From positions 347,501 to 411,500 of the forward strand of contig JAZKJV010010617.1 in the NCBI GenBank assembly GCA_037367405.1: a DNA stretch of 64,000 nucleotides, given 5' to 3'. The translations under genes were made by a program, and so were the position numbers. This document shows positions 1 to 9,966 of the stretch, one piece after another (position 1 is the stretch's first letter; the number at the start of each line of letters is the position of its first letter). Source of the stretch: Ottelia alismoides. Lineage: Eukaryota > Streptophyta > Magnoliopsida > Alismatales > Hydrocharitaceae. The notes beneath the pieces are model-generated. The model made no database searches. It saw only the letters and a program-made list of their open reading frames with translations, and was not told where the DNA came from.

Positions 1-1277
1 TATCCTCAAGAAATATACTTGATAACTTCTTAATGATCCGATTACTTTCACCTTGAGTTGTTTTTAGTATTATATATGTAAGTCCATGGTGAGTCGTTAT
101 GCAATAAATGTTATTGACTTATATCATTGCACATCTTATAATTGCATCATTGATAGTATCCTTTTGTACAAGTACAAGATCTGTACCATGGTTATTTTGG
201 TATCATTCAACTGTTCATCTAAAGCGTTAGATTACATGGATGATGCATAGTTGTTGATCTAAGGAGTGGATCGAGGCCACAACTAGCACGGCAAAGTGAT
301 ACTCAAAGAAGATCTACAGTCTTAGAATAGAGGGCAATTATATCTAGATAGTAATATCCGATTGAAATATTCTTCATGCAAGTCATATGTTTAGGAAGAG
401 AGATTCAAATATGCCAAACTTACTGAGATAAAGATACTAATATTGGTATTATAAACTATCGCGAGATGAGCAAACATTCAATGATTAAAGACTAGTGATG
501 AACATCAAACCAGGTTGGGACAAGTTCGACTTGGCCCAATCCAAGCACATTTTAGTATATGAGCTAGCAGGTCAAGTCTAGTCCCATTTATTTTTCTAAA
601 TCCATGTGCAACCCCAAATTTTATCCAAACAATATGGGATGCATTCGGGTGGCCCAATTGAAGTTCGAGATGCATGGATACACCCTAAAACTCGTAATTC
701 TTATATATGGTATTTAATGTTTTATCATACATTCTCTTATCATGCTTTTTAAAAAAATAAAAAGAATATAACTTCCAACATTTACAAATTCCCGGAACCA
801 AATGTCCACTACAACAAAAAATGTTATTACAACGAACAATTTATGAAGGTGGCAACGAATAACACGGAGAATAGATTATTCATTGATATAAACGTTGTTA
901 TATTACCGTTGTTTTAAATATATCAAAAATTATCTATTATTGCTAAATTGAAATGATAAAAATAGTAATGATCACTAAATTGAAATGACAATGAATAGTA
1001 TTCGTCACTCACTACAACAAAATGGTCATTTGACGATTAAATTGTGGTGATAAATACTAACAATTGAGTCAGCAATCCGTCTTCACTAATCCATCTCCAA
1101 AAGTTACGTCGCAAAAGACATAGACGAGGCAGACTCATACTTTATTTTATTTGACGGATATTCCGTTGCCACAGTGGTAAATGTGGGATCCTGTAGCTAC
1201 GTAATTATCAGTCACTACAACCTTTAAAACGATGAATATTTACTCGAATGGTGCATATCTTTTCCATAAATATATAG
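1..1277. other. AT-rich DNA without a recognisable gene; CACTA-like motifs
   Basis: No convincing coding sequence was seen on either strand. Bases 1-800 hold nothing I recognise. The motif CACTACAACAAAA occurs at 807 and 1010, and a shorter CACTACAA at 1213. CACTACAA followed by A-rich sequence is typical of the ends of plant CACTA (En/Spm) transposons, and the GACGG/CCGT-rich bases after 1010 resemble their subterminal repeats. No inverted partner end was found, so these may be end fragments of non-autonomous copies. This is inference from short motifs only. Confidence 0.35.
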
Positions 1278-1422
1278 AGGAGTGATCCTATGAGAGCAAA
1301 AAATGTGAGAGCATTAGAGCATTCATTCTGTACCACATGATTATGTTTTCTCTCCTGACTGGATCTTGTGGTCCAAAATGCATGCTCTCATGCTCACATT
1401 TTTTTGCTCTCATACGATCACT

Positions 1423-1425
<3 letters not shown>
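1278..1425. mobile_element. 148-bp palindromic MITE beside a (TA)n tract
   Basis: The two ends form an imperfect terminal inverted repeat of about 35 bases. The left arm starts AGGAGTGATC, and the right arm read on the minus strand starts the same way; both continue into a GAGAGCAAAA-AATGTGAG block. There is no coding capacity. The left flank is TATATAG and the right flank is the (TA)n tract 1426-1460, so a TA target is plausible. It is unrelated in sequence to the array that follows but also sits against TA microsatellite. Confidence 0.65.
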
Positions 1426-1460
<35 letters not shown>

Positions 1461-1464
<4 letters not shown>

Positions 1465-1837
1465 TTAAATGAGGCTACTCCCTGGGAGTAGCCAAGGGCT
1501 TACTCCCACCTCTACTTTTTCCGTATTTTTTTCATTTTTTTGGAAAATAAAAATATGTATATCCCTCTAACATGTCATTCTAATTTTGTCTGAAACAGAG
1601 ACTCATATGCCTTCCATCTGGAGGGGGTCATTTTCTGTAATTATAAGACCGTTAAAATTCGACAGTCTTGATGGAAGGGATAGAAGTCTGAAATTAAGTT
1701 GAATTTTTTATAACATCACGGTGACATATTGTGATCTAAATTCCAATATATTTCATTTCAGAAAAATAAAAAAATACCGGGGAAAGGGGTGGGATCATGT
1801 AAGTTAACTACAACCAAAGAACATACTCCTTTTTTCC

Positions 1838-1838
<1 letters not shown>
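1461..1838. mobile_element. Array unit 1, delta-type core with decayed right arm
   Basis: The left end carries a CTACTCCC/GGGAGTAG hairpin. The core (GGGGGTCATTTTC, then AAGACCGTTAAAATT and GACAGTCTTGATGGA) matches unit 11 rather than its neighbours. The right arm does not pair well with the left and looks replaced or eroded. Confidence 0.7.
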
Positions 1839-1888
<50 letters not shown>

Positions 1889-1891
<3 letters not shown>

Positions 1892-2236
1892 AATGGGGCT
1901 GCCCCAACACGGCTGCCCCCGCGCCATATTCGGCATTTTTTTATTTTTTTTCAAAAAATATCACCATGTATATTCATCCCTATATCCCTCCTATATGGCA
2001 TTAGAATTTCGTTAAAAACATATACCCCTATGGCCTCTATCCAGACTGTCATTTTTTAACGGTAAAAGGATTTTTTAAATCTACACTATCTCGATGGAAG
2101 TCGTAGGAGTTTCTATTTCTGACGAAATTCGAATGGCATGTAAGAGAGATATATGGATGAGTATACATGGTGAAATTTTTTCAAAAAAATAAAAAAATTT
2201 GCGGAAAAAATGGGGCGGGGCAGCCCCAATTTTTCC
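1889..2236. mobile_element. Array unit 2, gamma subfamily
   Basis: It begins TTCAATGGGGCTGCCCC and ends in GGGGCAGCCCCA. The left hairpin is only partly conserved and the right arm lacks the nested hairpin. It is preceded by a compound (TA)n(GA)n tract, 1839-1888. Confidence 0.75.
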
Positions 2237-2245
2237 ATATATATA

Positions 2246-2622
2246 GGGTAAAATGTGTATGCCCTCTAGGGGGAGCTAACTTAGCTCCCCCGCCCCTTTT
2301 TCACAATTTTTTTTGAAATCTAAAACACGTGTAAATTCATTATTAAATCCATATATTATGTCATTCAAATTTCATGCGAAACAGAGACTCCTACGATCTC
2401 CATCCAAACGGGGTCGATTTAAAAAATCCTGTTACTGTTAAAAATGACTGTCTGGATGGAGGCCGTAGGAGTCTCTGTTTCACACAAAATTTTAATGACA
2501 CAATATAGGGATATAGTGATGAGTATTCATAAAAGAAATTTTCAAAAAAAAATAAAAACTTGGAGAAAATGGGGCGGGGATAGCTAAGTTAGCTACCCCC
2601 TGGGGGCAGCCCCATTTTACTC
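2246..2622. mobile_element. Array unit 3, beta subfamily
   Basis: The left nested hairpin has an 11-base stem GGGGGAGCTAA around a single C. The right nested hairpin has the stem TAGCTAA around a G. Only a 9-bp AT tract separates it from unit 2. Confidence 0.8.
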
Positions 2623-2635
2623 ATATATATATATA

Positions 2636-3022
2636 GGGTAAAATGTGTATGCCCCCTAGGGGGAGCTAACTTAGCTTCCCCCGCCCTTTTCACAATTTTT
2701 TATTTTTTTTGAAATCTAAAACCGTATAAATTCATTATTAAATCCCTATATTATGTCATTCAAATTTCATGCGAAACAGAGATTCCTTCAACCTCCATCC
2801 GAACGGGGTCGATTTAAAAAATCCTGTTACCGTTAAAAAAATGACTGTCTGGATGGAGGCCGTAGGAGTCTCTGTTTCACACGAAATTTTAATGACACAA
2901 TATAGGGATATAGTGATGAATATTCATGGAAGAAATTTTCAAAAAAAAAAATTAAAAACATGGAGAAAATGGGGCGGGTGTAGCTAAGTTAGCTACCCCC
3001 TGGGGGCAGCCCCATTTTACCC
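2636..3022. mobile_element. Array unit 4, beta subfamily
   Basis: It is nearly identical to unit 3 (GTGTATGCCCCCTAGG start, GGGGGCAGCCCCATTTTACC end). The right stem is GTAGCTAA/TTAGCTAC, where the left arm has GGAGCTAA/TTAGCTtCC. Confidence 0.8.
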
Positions 3023-3034
3023 ATATATATATAT

Positions 3035-3117
<83 letters not shown>
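3023..3117. repeat. Long (TA)n microsatellite
   Basis: About 95 bp of nearly pure TA with one phase slip (ATAATA near 3045) between array units 4 and 5. It is the longest uninterrupted TA tract in the array. Confidence 0.9.
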
Positions 3118-3119
<2 letters not shown>

Positions 3120-3498
3120 GGCTGCCCCAGGGAGTAGCCATCTTGGCTACTCCCGCCCCTATTTTTCCCTCATTTTTTTATTTTTTTTTGGAAAAAAAAA
3201 TTTTTATATTCATCATTATATACCTCTCACATTCTATTAAAATTTCGTCAGAAACAGAGACTCCTATGGGCCTCCATCCAAAACATGGTCAATTTAAAAA
3301 ATCCTGCGACCGTTAAAAAATGACGTCTGGATGGAGGGCTAAGGAGTCTCTGTTTCTGACGAAATTTTAATAGAATGTGAGAGGGATATAGTGATGAATA
3401 TACAAATTTTTATTTTCTAAAAAAATAAAAAAATGAGGGAAAAATATGGGTGGGAGTAGCCAAGTTGGCTACTCCCGGGGGGCAGCCACATTTTACCC
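3118..3498. mobile_element. Array unit 5, alpha subfamily
   Basis: The ends carry the alpha stem (GGGAGTAGCCA and its complement) inside GGGCTGCCCC arms. The inner palindrome AGAAACAGAGACTCC...GGAGTCTCTGTTTCT is clear. It is followed by a compound (TA)n(GA)n tract, 3499-3573. Confidence 0.8.
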
Positions 3499-3504
3499 TA
3501 TATA

Positions 3505-3573
<69 letters not shown>

Positions 3574-3576
<3 letters not shown>

Positions 3577-3956
3577 AATGGGGCTGCCCCCTGGGAGTAG
3601 CCAATTTGGCTACTCCCACCCCTATTTTTCCCTCATTTTTTTATTTTTTTGAAAAATAAAAATTTGTATATTCATCATTATATCCCTCTCACATTCTATC
3701 AAAATTTTGTCAGAAACAGAGACTCCTACGGCCTCCATCCAAACATGGTCGATTTAAAAAATCCTGCGACCGTTAAAAAATGACGTCTGGATGGAGGGCT
3801 TAGGGGTCTCTGTTTCTGACGAAATTTTAATAGAATGTAAGAGGGATATAATGATGAATATACAAATTTTTATTTTTCAAAAAAATAAAAAAATGAGGGA
3901 AAAATAGGGGTGGGAGTAGCCAAGTTGGCTACTCCCTGGGGGCAGCCCCATTTTAC

Positions 3957-3958
<2 letters not shown>
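3574..3958. mobile_element. Array unit 6, alpha subfamily
   Basis: Nearly full-length alpha copy, 385 bp. Both arms hold a 12-base stem (GGGAGTAGCCAA, with its complement, around one base). It is the clearest reference copy for the alpha type. Confidence 0.85.
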
Positions 3959-4001
<43 letters not shown>

Positions 4002-4005
<4 letters not shown>

Positions 4006-4354
4006 CATATGTGGCTTCCCCCGCCTTATTTCGGCAAATTTTTTTATTTTTTTTTGAAAAATAACACCATGTATATTCATCCATATATCCCTCCTATATA
4101 CAATTCGAATTTCGTCAGAAACAGAGACTCCTACGACCTCCATCCGGACAGTAATTTTTTAACGGTAACAGGATTTTTTTAAATCGATACCATCGAGATG
4201 GAGGCTGTAGGAGTCTCTGTTTTTGACGAAATTCGAAAGGCATATAGGAGGGATATATGGATGAATATACATGGTTTTATTTTTTCAAAAAAAATAAAAA
4301 AAATGCCGAAAAATGGGGCGGGGGTAGCCATGTTGGGGGCAGCCCCATTTTTCC
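4002..4354. mobile_element. Array unit 7, gamma subfamily, damaged arms
   Basis: It begins GGGTCATATGTGGCTTCCCCC, with the left hairpin lost. The right arm retains GTAGCCATGTTGGGGGCAGCC, only half a hairpin. The inner core is intact. Confidence 0.7.
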
Positions 4355-4375
4355 ATATATATATATATATATATA

Positions 4376-4740
4376 GGGTCATATGTGGCTACCCCCTAGG
4401 GGCAGCCAACATGGCTTCCCCCCCCCCTTATTTGGGCAATTTTTTTATTTTTTTTGAAAAATAACACCATTTACATTCATCCCTATATCCCTCCTATATA
4501 CCATTCGAATTTCGTGAGAAACAGAGACTCCTACGGCCTCCATCCGGACAGTAATTTTTTAACGGTAACATGATTTTTTTAAATCGATACCATCGAGATG
4601 GAGGCCGTACGAGTCTCTGTTTCTGACGAAATTCGAATGGCATGTAGGAGGGATATATGGATGAATATACATGGTTTTATTTTTCAGAAAAAATAAACAA
4701 AAACACCGAAAAATGGGGCGGGGGCAGCCCCATTTTTTCC
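4376..4740. mobile_element. Array unit 8, gamma subfamily
   Basis: The left arm carries GGGGCAGCCA, then ACA, then TGGCTTCCCC. The right arm goes directly GGGGCGGGGGCAGCCCCAT with no nested hairpin. It is followed by (TA)n, 4741-4765. Confidence 0.75.
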
Positions 4741-4765
4741 ATATATATATATATATATATATATA

Positions 4766-5122
4766 GGAAAAAATGTGGCTGCCCCTGGGGCAGCCAACAT
4801 GGCTTCCCTCACCCCATTTTTCGTCAAATTTTTATATTTTTTTTGAAAAATATCACCATGTATATTCATCTCTATATCCCTCCTACGTGCCATTCGAATT
4901 TCGTCAGAAACAGAGACTCCTACGGCCTCCATCGAGATGATGTCGATTTAAAAAATCCTTTTACCGTTAAAAAATGACTGTCTGGATGTAGGCCGTAGGG
5001 GTCTCTGTTCTCACGAAATTCGAATGAAATAAGAGGGATATAGGGATGAATATACATGACGACATTTTTTGAAAAAAATAAAAAAACACCGAAATAAAGG
5101 CGGGGGCAGCCCCATTCAACTC
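4766..5122. mobile_element. Array unit 9, gamma subfamily
   Basis: The left arm is GTGGCTGCCCC with a CAGCCA/TGGCT hairpin. The right arm ends GCGGGGGCAGCCCCATT without the nested hairpin. The core palindrome AACAGAGACTCCTACGG is intact. Confidence 0.75.
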
Positions 5123-5164
5123 ATATATATATACATACATATATATATACATACATACATACAT

Positions 5165-5215
<51 letters not shown>
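5123..5215. repeat. Compound (TA)n/(TACA)n microsatellite
   Basis: A TA tract with interspersed ATACATACAT blocks between units 9 and 10. A similar TA/TACA compound tract occurs at 6792-6924. Confidence 0.85.
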
Positions 5216-5570
5216 GGGGTTGATCGGGTTGCCCCCTGGGGACAGCCAACATGGCTACCCCGTCCCATTATGGGGCAAATATTCATCCCTATATCCCTCA
5301 TATATGACATTCGAATTTCGTTAGAAACAGATACTCCTACGACCTCCATCCAGACAGAGTTGATTTAAAAAATCTTGCGATCGTTAAAAAAATGACGTCT
5401 GGATGAAGGCAGTAGGAGTCTCTACTTCTGACAAAATTCGAATGACATACAGAAGGGATATAGGGATGAATATATATATGGTGATATTTTTCCAAAAAAA
5501 TAAAAAAATTTTGCGAAAAATGGGGTGGGGGCAGCCATGTTGGCTCCCCTAGGGGGCAGCCCCATTTTTC

Positions 5571-5572
<2 letters not shown>
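5216..5572. mobile_element. Array unit 10, gamma subfamily
   Basis: It starts GGGGTTGATCGGGTTGCCCC and retains hairpins in both arms (CAGCCAACATGGCT on the left, GCAGCCATGTTGGCT on the right). It is followed by about 56 bp of (TA)n. Confidence 0.75.
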
Positions 5573-5628
<56 letters not shown>

Positions 5629-5630
<2 letters not shown>

Positions 5631-6003
5631 GGGCAAGGAGCCTACATCGGGTGATGTAGGTAACTTACCTACATCGGGTCCTTTTTTCGTTATTTTTATT
5701 TTTTTCAAATGAAACTTCAATGGGATTTACTTAATATATAGAGTGGATTATGTGTTTCAAATTTTGTGGGAAAAAATATTTCTAACATGCTCATCTGAAG
5801 GGGGTCATTTTCGATATTTCTGAGACCGTTAAAATTTGACGGTCTTGATGGAGGGGATATCAGTCTAGAATTCAGTTGAAACACAATGGTGGTATATGGT
5901 GATGTAAATCCCTGAAGATTTCATTTCAAAAAAAATAAAAAATTACTGACAGAAAAAACCCGATGCAGGTATGTTATCTACATCACCCGATGTAGGCTCC
6001 TCT
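5629..6003. mobile_element. Array unit 11, delta subfamily
   Basis: The termini differ from all other units: GGAGCCTACATCGGG with the stem GATGTAGGTAA around one C, repeated inverted on the right. The core (CTGAAGGGGGTCATTTTCG, ACGGTCTTGATGGAGGG) matches unit 1. It is bounded by TA on the left and (TC)n(TA)n on the right. Confidence 0.8.
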
Positions 6004-6004
6004 C

Positions 6005-6062
<58 letters not shown>

Positions 6063-6064
<2 letters not shown>

Positions 6065-6430
6065 GTAAAATGGGGCTGCTCCCTCGGAGTAGTCAACTTG
6101 GCTACTCCCACCCCTAATTTTCCCTCATTTTTTGTTTCTTTGGAAAATAAAAATTTGTATATTCATCACTATATCCCTCTAGCATTCTATTAAAATTTCG
6201 TCAGAAACAGAGACTCCTAGGCCTTCCATCCAGACGTCATTTTTTTTAACGGTCGCATGATTTTTTAAATCCACCAGTTTGGATGGAGGCCGTAGGAGTC
6301 TCTGTTTCTGGCGAAATTTTAATAGAATGTTAGAGGGATATAATGATGAATTTACATATTTTTATTTTCCAAAGAAATAAAAAAATGAGAGAAAAATATG
6401 GGTGGGAGTAGCCAGTTGGCTACTCCCAGG
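6063..6430. mobile_element. Array unit 12, alpha subfamily
   Basis: Alpha hairpins are in both arms, slightly mutated on the left (GGAGTAGTCAA). The right end stops at GGCTACTCCCAGG and runs straight into ATATA, so the outermost GGGGCAGCCCCAT block is missing. Confidence 0.75.
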
Positions 6431-6435
6431 ATATA

Positions 6436-6791
6436 GGGTCAAATGGGGCTGCCCCCTGGGAGTAGCCAACTTGGGTACTCCCACCCTATTTTTCCCTCAT
6501 TTTTTATTTCTTTGGAAAATAAAAATGTGTATATTCATCACTATATCCCTCTAACATTCTATTAAAATTTCGTCAGAAACAAAGACTTCAACGGCCTCCG
6601 TCCAAACATGCTCTATTTAAAAAACTCTGCGACCGTTAAAAAAATGACGTCAAGATGGAGGCCTACGAGTCTCTATTTCGGACGAAATTTTAATAGAATG
6701 GTAGATGAATATAGTGATGAATATACAAATTTTTATTTTCCAAAGAAATAAGGGTGGGATTGGCTACTCCCAGGGGCAACCCATTTTACCC
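6436..6791. mobile_element. Array unit 13, alpha subfamily
   Basis: It starts GGGTCAAATGGGGCTGCCCC. The right arm is shortened to GATTGGCTACTCCCAGG, losing one strand of the nested hairpin. Only 5 bp of AT lies between it and unit 12. Confidence 0.75.
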
Positions 6792-6875
6792 ATATATATA
6801 TACATATATCTATATATACATATATATACATACATATCTACATACATACATACATACATACATACATACATACCT

Positions 6876-6924
<49 letters not shown>
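6792..6924. repeat. Compound (TA)n/(TACA)n/(TATC)n microsatellite
   Basis: About 133 bp mixing TA, CATACATA and TCTA steps, ending in about 40 bp of pure TA before unit 14. Open frames across it encode only Tyr-Ile or Tyr-His-Thr repeats and are not genes. Confidence 0.85.
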
Positions 6925-6927
<3 letters not shown>

Positions 6928-7210
6928 GTTGATGGGGCTGCCACCTGAGGGCAGCCAACATGGCTGCCCCGCCCCATTATTTGGCAAATTTTTTTATTTT
7001 TTTTGAAAAATATCGACATGTATATTTATCCCTATATCCCTCCTATATGCCATTCAAATTTCGTCAGAAACAGAGACTCCTACGGCCTCCATCCAGATAG
7101 AGTCGATTTAAAAAATCTTACGACCGTTAAAAAATGACATATGGAAAATTACCAAAAAATGAGGTGGGGGCAGCCATGTTGCCTACCCCTAGGGGGCAGC
7201 TCCATTTTTC

Positions 7211-7212
<2 letters not shown>
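6925..7212. mobile_element. Array unit 14, gamma subfamily, internally deleted
   Basis: At 288 bp this is the shortest unit. The left half is normal, but after AACGGTAAAAAATGAC-type sequence the right half jumps from GACATATGG to the outer A-rich arm. The inverted copy of AACAGAGACTCC is missing. Both end hairpins remain. Confidence 0.75.
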
Positions 7213-7264
<52 letters not shown>

Positions 7265-7266
<2 letters not shown>

Positions 7267-7627
7267 GTCATATGTGGCTGCCCCCTAGGGGCAGCCAACA
7301 TGGCTGCCTCCACCTTATTTGGGCAAATTTTTTTATTTTTTTTGAAAAATAACACCATGTATATTCATCCCTATATCCCTCCTATATACCATTCGAATTT
7401 CGTCAGAAACAGAGACTCCTACGGCCTCCATCCGGACAATAATTTTTTAACGGTAACATGATTTTTTTAAATCGATACCATCGAGATGGAGGCCGTAGGA
7501 GTCTCTGTTTCTGATGAAATTCGAATGGCATATAGGAGGGATATAGGGGTGAATATACACGGTTTTATTTTTCAAAAAAAATTAAAAAAATGCCGAAAAA
7601 TGGGGCGGGGGCAGCCCCATTTTTTCC
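7265..7627. mobile_element. Array unit 15, gamma subfamily
   Basis: The left hairpin GGGGCAGCCA-ACA-TGGCTGCC is intact. The right arm reads GCGGGGGCAGCCCCATT without a hairpin. Unit 8 is its closest visible relative in the array. Confidence 0.75.
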
Positions 7628-7648
7628 TATATATATATATATATATAT

Positions 7649-8034
7649 GGTAAAATGGGGCTGCCCCGAGGGAGTAGCCAACTTGGCTACTCCCACACTA
7701 TTTTTCCCTCATTATTTTATTTTTTGGAAAATAAAAATTTGTATATTCATCATCATATCCCTCTCACATTCTATTAAAATTTCGTCAGAAACAGAGCCGT
7801 CCATCCAGATGTTATTTTTTTAACGGTCGCAGCATTTTTTAAATCGACCATGTTTGGATGGAGGCCGTGGGAGTCTCTGTTTCTAACGAAATTTTAATAG
7901 AATGTGAGAGGGATATAATGATGAATATACAAATTTTTATTTTCCAAAAAAATAGAAAATGAGGGAAAAATAGGGGTGGGAGTAGCCAAGTTGGCTACTC
8001 TCTGGGGGCAGCCCCATTTACCTCATATATATAT
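7649..8034. mobile_element. Array unit 16, alpha subfamily
   Basis: 386 bp with alpha hairpins in both arms (GGGAGTAGCCAA stem). The core palindrome is slightly shortened on the left, where the CTCCTACGGC segment is missing. Confidence 0.8.
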
Positions 8035-8045
8035 ATATATATATA

Positions 8046-8427
8046 GGGTAAAATGTGTATGCCCCTAGGGGGAGCTAAGTTAGCTCCCCCCATCCTTTTT
8101 TCACAATTTTTTTTATTTTTTTGAAATCTAAAACCATGTAAATTCATTATTAAATCCCTATATTATGTCATTCAAATTTCATGCGAAACAGAGACTCCTA
8201 CGACCTCCATCCAAACGGGGTCGATTTAAAAAATCATGTTACTGTTAAAAAAATAACTGTCTGGATGGAGGCCGTAGGAGTCTCTGTTTCACACGAAATT
8301 TTTATGACATAATATAGGGATACAGTGATGGATATTCACGGAAAAAATTTCAAAAAAAATAAAAAATTTGAAGAAAATAGGGCAGGGGGAGCTAAGTTAG
8401 CTCCCCCTAGGGGGCAGCCCCATTTTC

Positions 8428-8430
<3 letters not shown>
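8046..8430. mobile_element. Array unit 17, beta subfamily
   Basis: The beta stem GGGGGAGCTAA/TTAGCTCCCCC is present in both arms, with a loop base of G on each side. It is followed by (TA)n(GA)n and a run of 12 G at 8485-8496. Confidence 0.8.
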
Positions 8431-8470
<40 letters not shown>

Positions 8471-8527
8471 AGAGAGAGAGAGGAGGGGGGGGGGGGCACA
8501 GACGCACCGCACTAGGAGCTGCACAAG

Positions 8528-9915
8528 CATGGGCGGAGGGAGAGGGGGGCAGGTAGGGGCCATGGCCCCCCTTCCAAATTGACAAATTATTAAAGGGTCC
8601 TTGCCATTTTCCATTTCTAGTAGCATTTCTCCCATTGTTTGATATTTCTATAAAGGACAACTTATTTTTTAAAAATTATCTTAAAGTAACTCTCTCATTT
8701 CTTTCCTAGTAAAATCTGTTTACATCATAGTAATTATACCAAATAGGTGAAAGAATGTATAAACTTATGTTATATATACTTAAAAATAAGCCTACAAGTA
8801 TATCTATGTTTGAAAATGAATAAACAGATACAGATAAGGAGGTTTAAGGATATCAATATGATATCCATATCTGTATATGTTTTAAAACAGATACAGATGT
8901 CAAAATACGTATAAAATAGATACAGTAATGGTGAGATAAAGATATATTTATATCTTTTGCATTCCTTCCTATCCCTCATTTTTCTAAATTTTCAGGAAAT
9001 GATTCAACTTCCAGTCTTCCACTCCCCCTTGCCGTATTATTTCATATTGAAACCAATCCAATCTCATCTTTACTGTTCATGAAAACTTGTTCTCCGTCAC
9101 CTCACATGGAAAATCATTGATCTAGCAATGTTAGCACGATAGCAAGCATGCATTCTCCAGACAATGCTTGCAACCACTAACTCTGCCTTCTTCACGGTAG
9201 TCCGTCATGTTTGACTTGATGCGATTTCATTGTCCAAGCAGTTCGACATGTTGACGACTCAGTACAGCTTCATCATCGGCACATCGATGACTCGACACCA
9301 CTAATAGTCCTAGTCCACTTTGCCATTCACGTGACTACATTTGCATCGGTCATCCATATGTCGGTACCATTATTTATCATATATTCATATTTTTTATGTT
9401 ATGAAAATGTTCTAATATCTGGATAGGAGCTCTACATCTTACGTATTTAGCTTATATAAATCAAGGTCAAACATTGTGCGTTGTTAGAAATTAGTATTAA
9501 TGCATAAATATTTTAGTTGATCTGATCAGTATTCTAGTATTCACAATTCCATATTCACTTATAATTGGAGATTGGGAATATGTATAGATATCTAAACCAT
9601 TTTTCGAAGATTGATGGAATATGATCATGTCGTATATCCAATCATATGCCACTCATTTTATTTTAGGATTGGTTACATGTCATTGATATATATATGCTGC
9701 TAATTGCACTTTTCCATCTCTCCATAGTTGACACACCAGTATACAATATTTATCATTTTTGTTATATTTTTAATTAATTTTTTCAATCATATAATTGACC
9801 TCGTAACATGCCTTATGTTTCGGACATAAATTGGACAATTTCATTTTATTATTTGGACATGAATCATGCATATATGTTTTGACCCCACCTATAAAAATTT
9901 TCTGGCTCCGCCCCT
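8528..9915. mobile_element. Non-autonomous hAT-type DNA transposon
   Basis: The left end CATGGGCGGAG and the right end, read on the minus strand as AGGGGCGGAG, form a short imperfect inverted repeat of the CAGGGGCGGAG type common in plant hAT elements. An exact 8-bp direct repeat TGCACAAG flanks it at 8520-8527 and 9916-9923, which is the hAT target-duplication length. The 1388-bp interior has no transposase reading frame and nothing recognised. It lies between the palindrome array and the GRAS fragment. Confidence 0.75.
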
Positions 9916-9966
9916 TGCACAAGTTTTGTCTGTATATATCAACAAATATGAATAGTACACATGTTC

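Larger units (their letters stand above)
1426..8483. repeat. Array of 17 palindromic elements separated by (TA)n microsatellites
   Basis: Seventeen units of 288-387 bp repeat head to tail, each bounded by (TA)n tracts from 5 to about 95 bp, some compound with (GA)n, (TC)n or (TACA)n. Each unit is a long imperfect palindrome. The outer arms are GC-rich (GGGGCTGCCCC-type) with a nested hairpin. Next come T-rich and A-rich stretches, then a shared inner block containing AGAAACAGAGACTCC and CCTCCATCC and its inverted copy. The centre is an AT-rich spacer containing AACGGT. No unit encodes a protein; open frames here are only translated TA and GA repeats. Association with (TA)n recalls the rice Micron elements reported to target TA microsatellites; homology to them is not established here. 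Repeated insertion into the flanking TA tract, or tandem duplication, could explain the array. Confidence 0.85.

Noticed and set aside
1789..7461. Many short open frames rich in Tyr-Ile or Arg-Glu repeats
   Set aside because: They are translations of (TA)n and (GA)n microsatellites on both strands and have no gene structure.
1426..8483. Possibility that the regular repeats are a CRISPR array or centromeric satellite
   Set aside because: Units are long palindromes of varying subfamily separated by TA microsatellite in a plant genome. There are no unique spacers, and unit order and spacing are not satellite-like.
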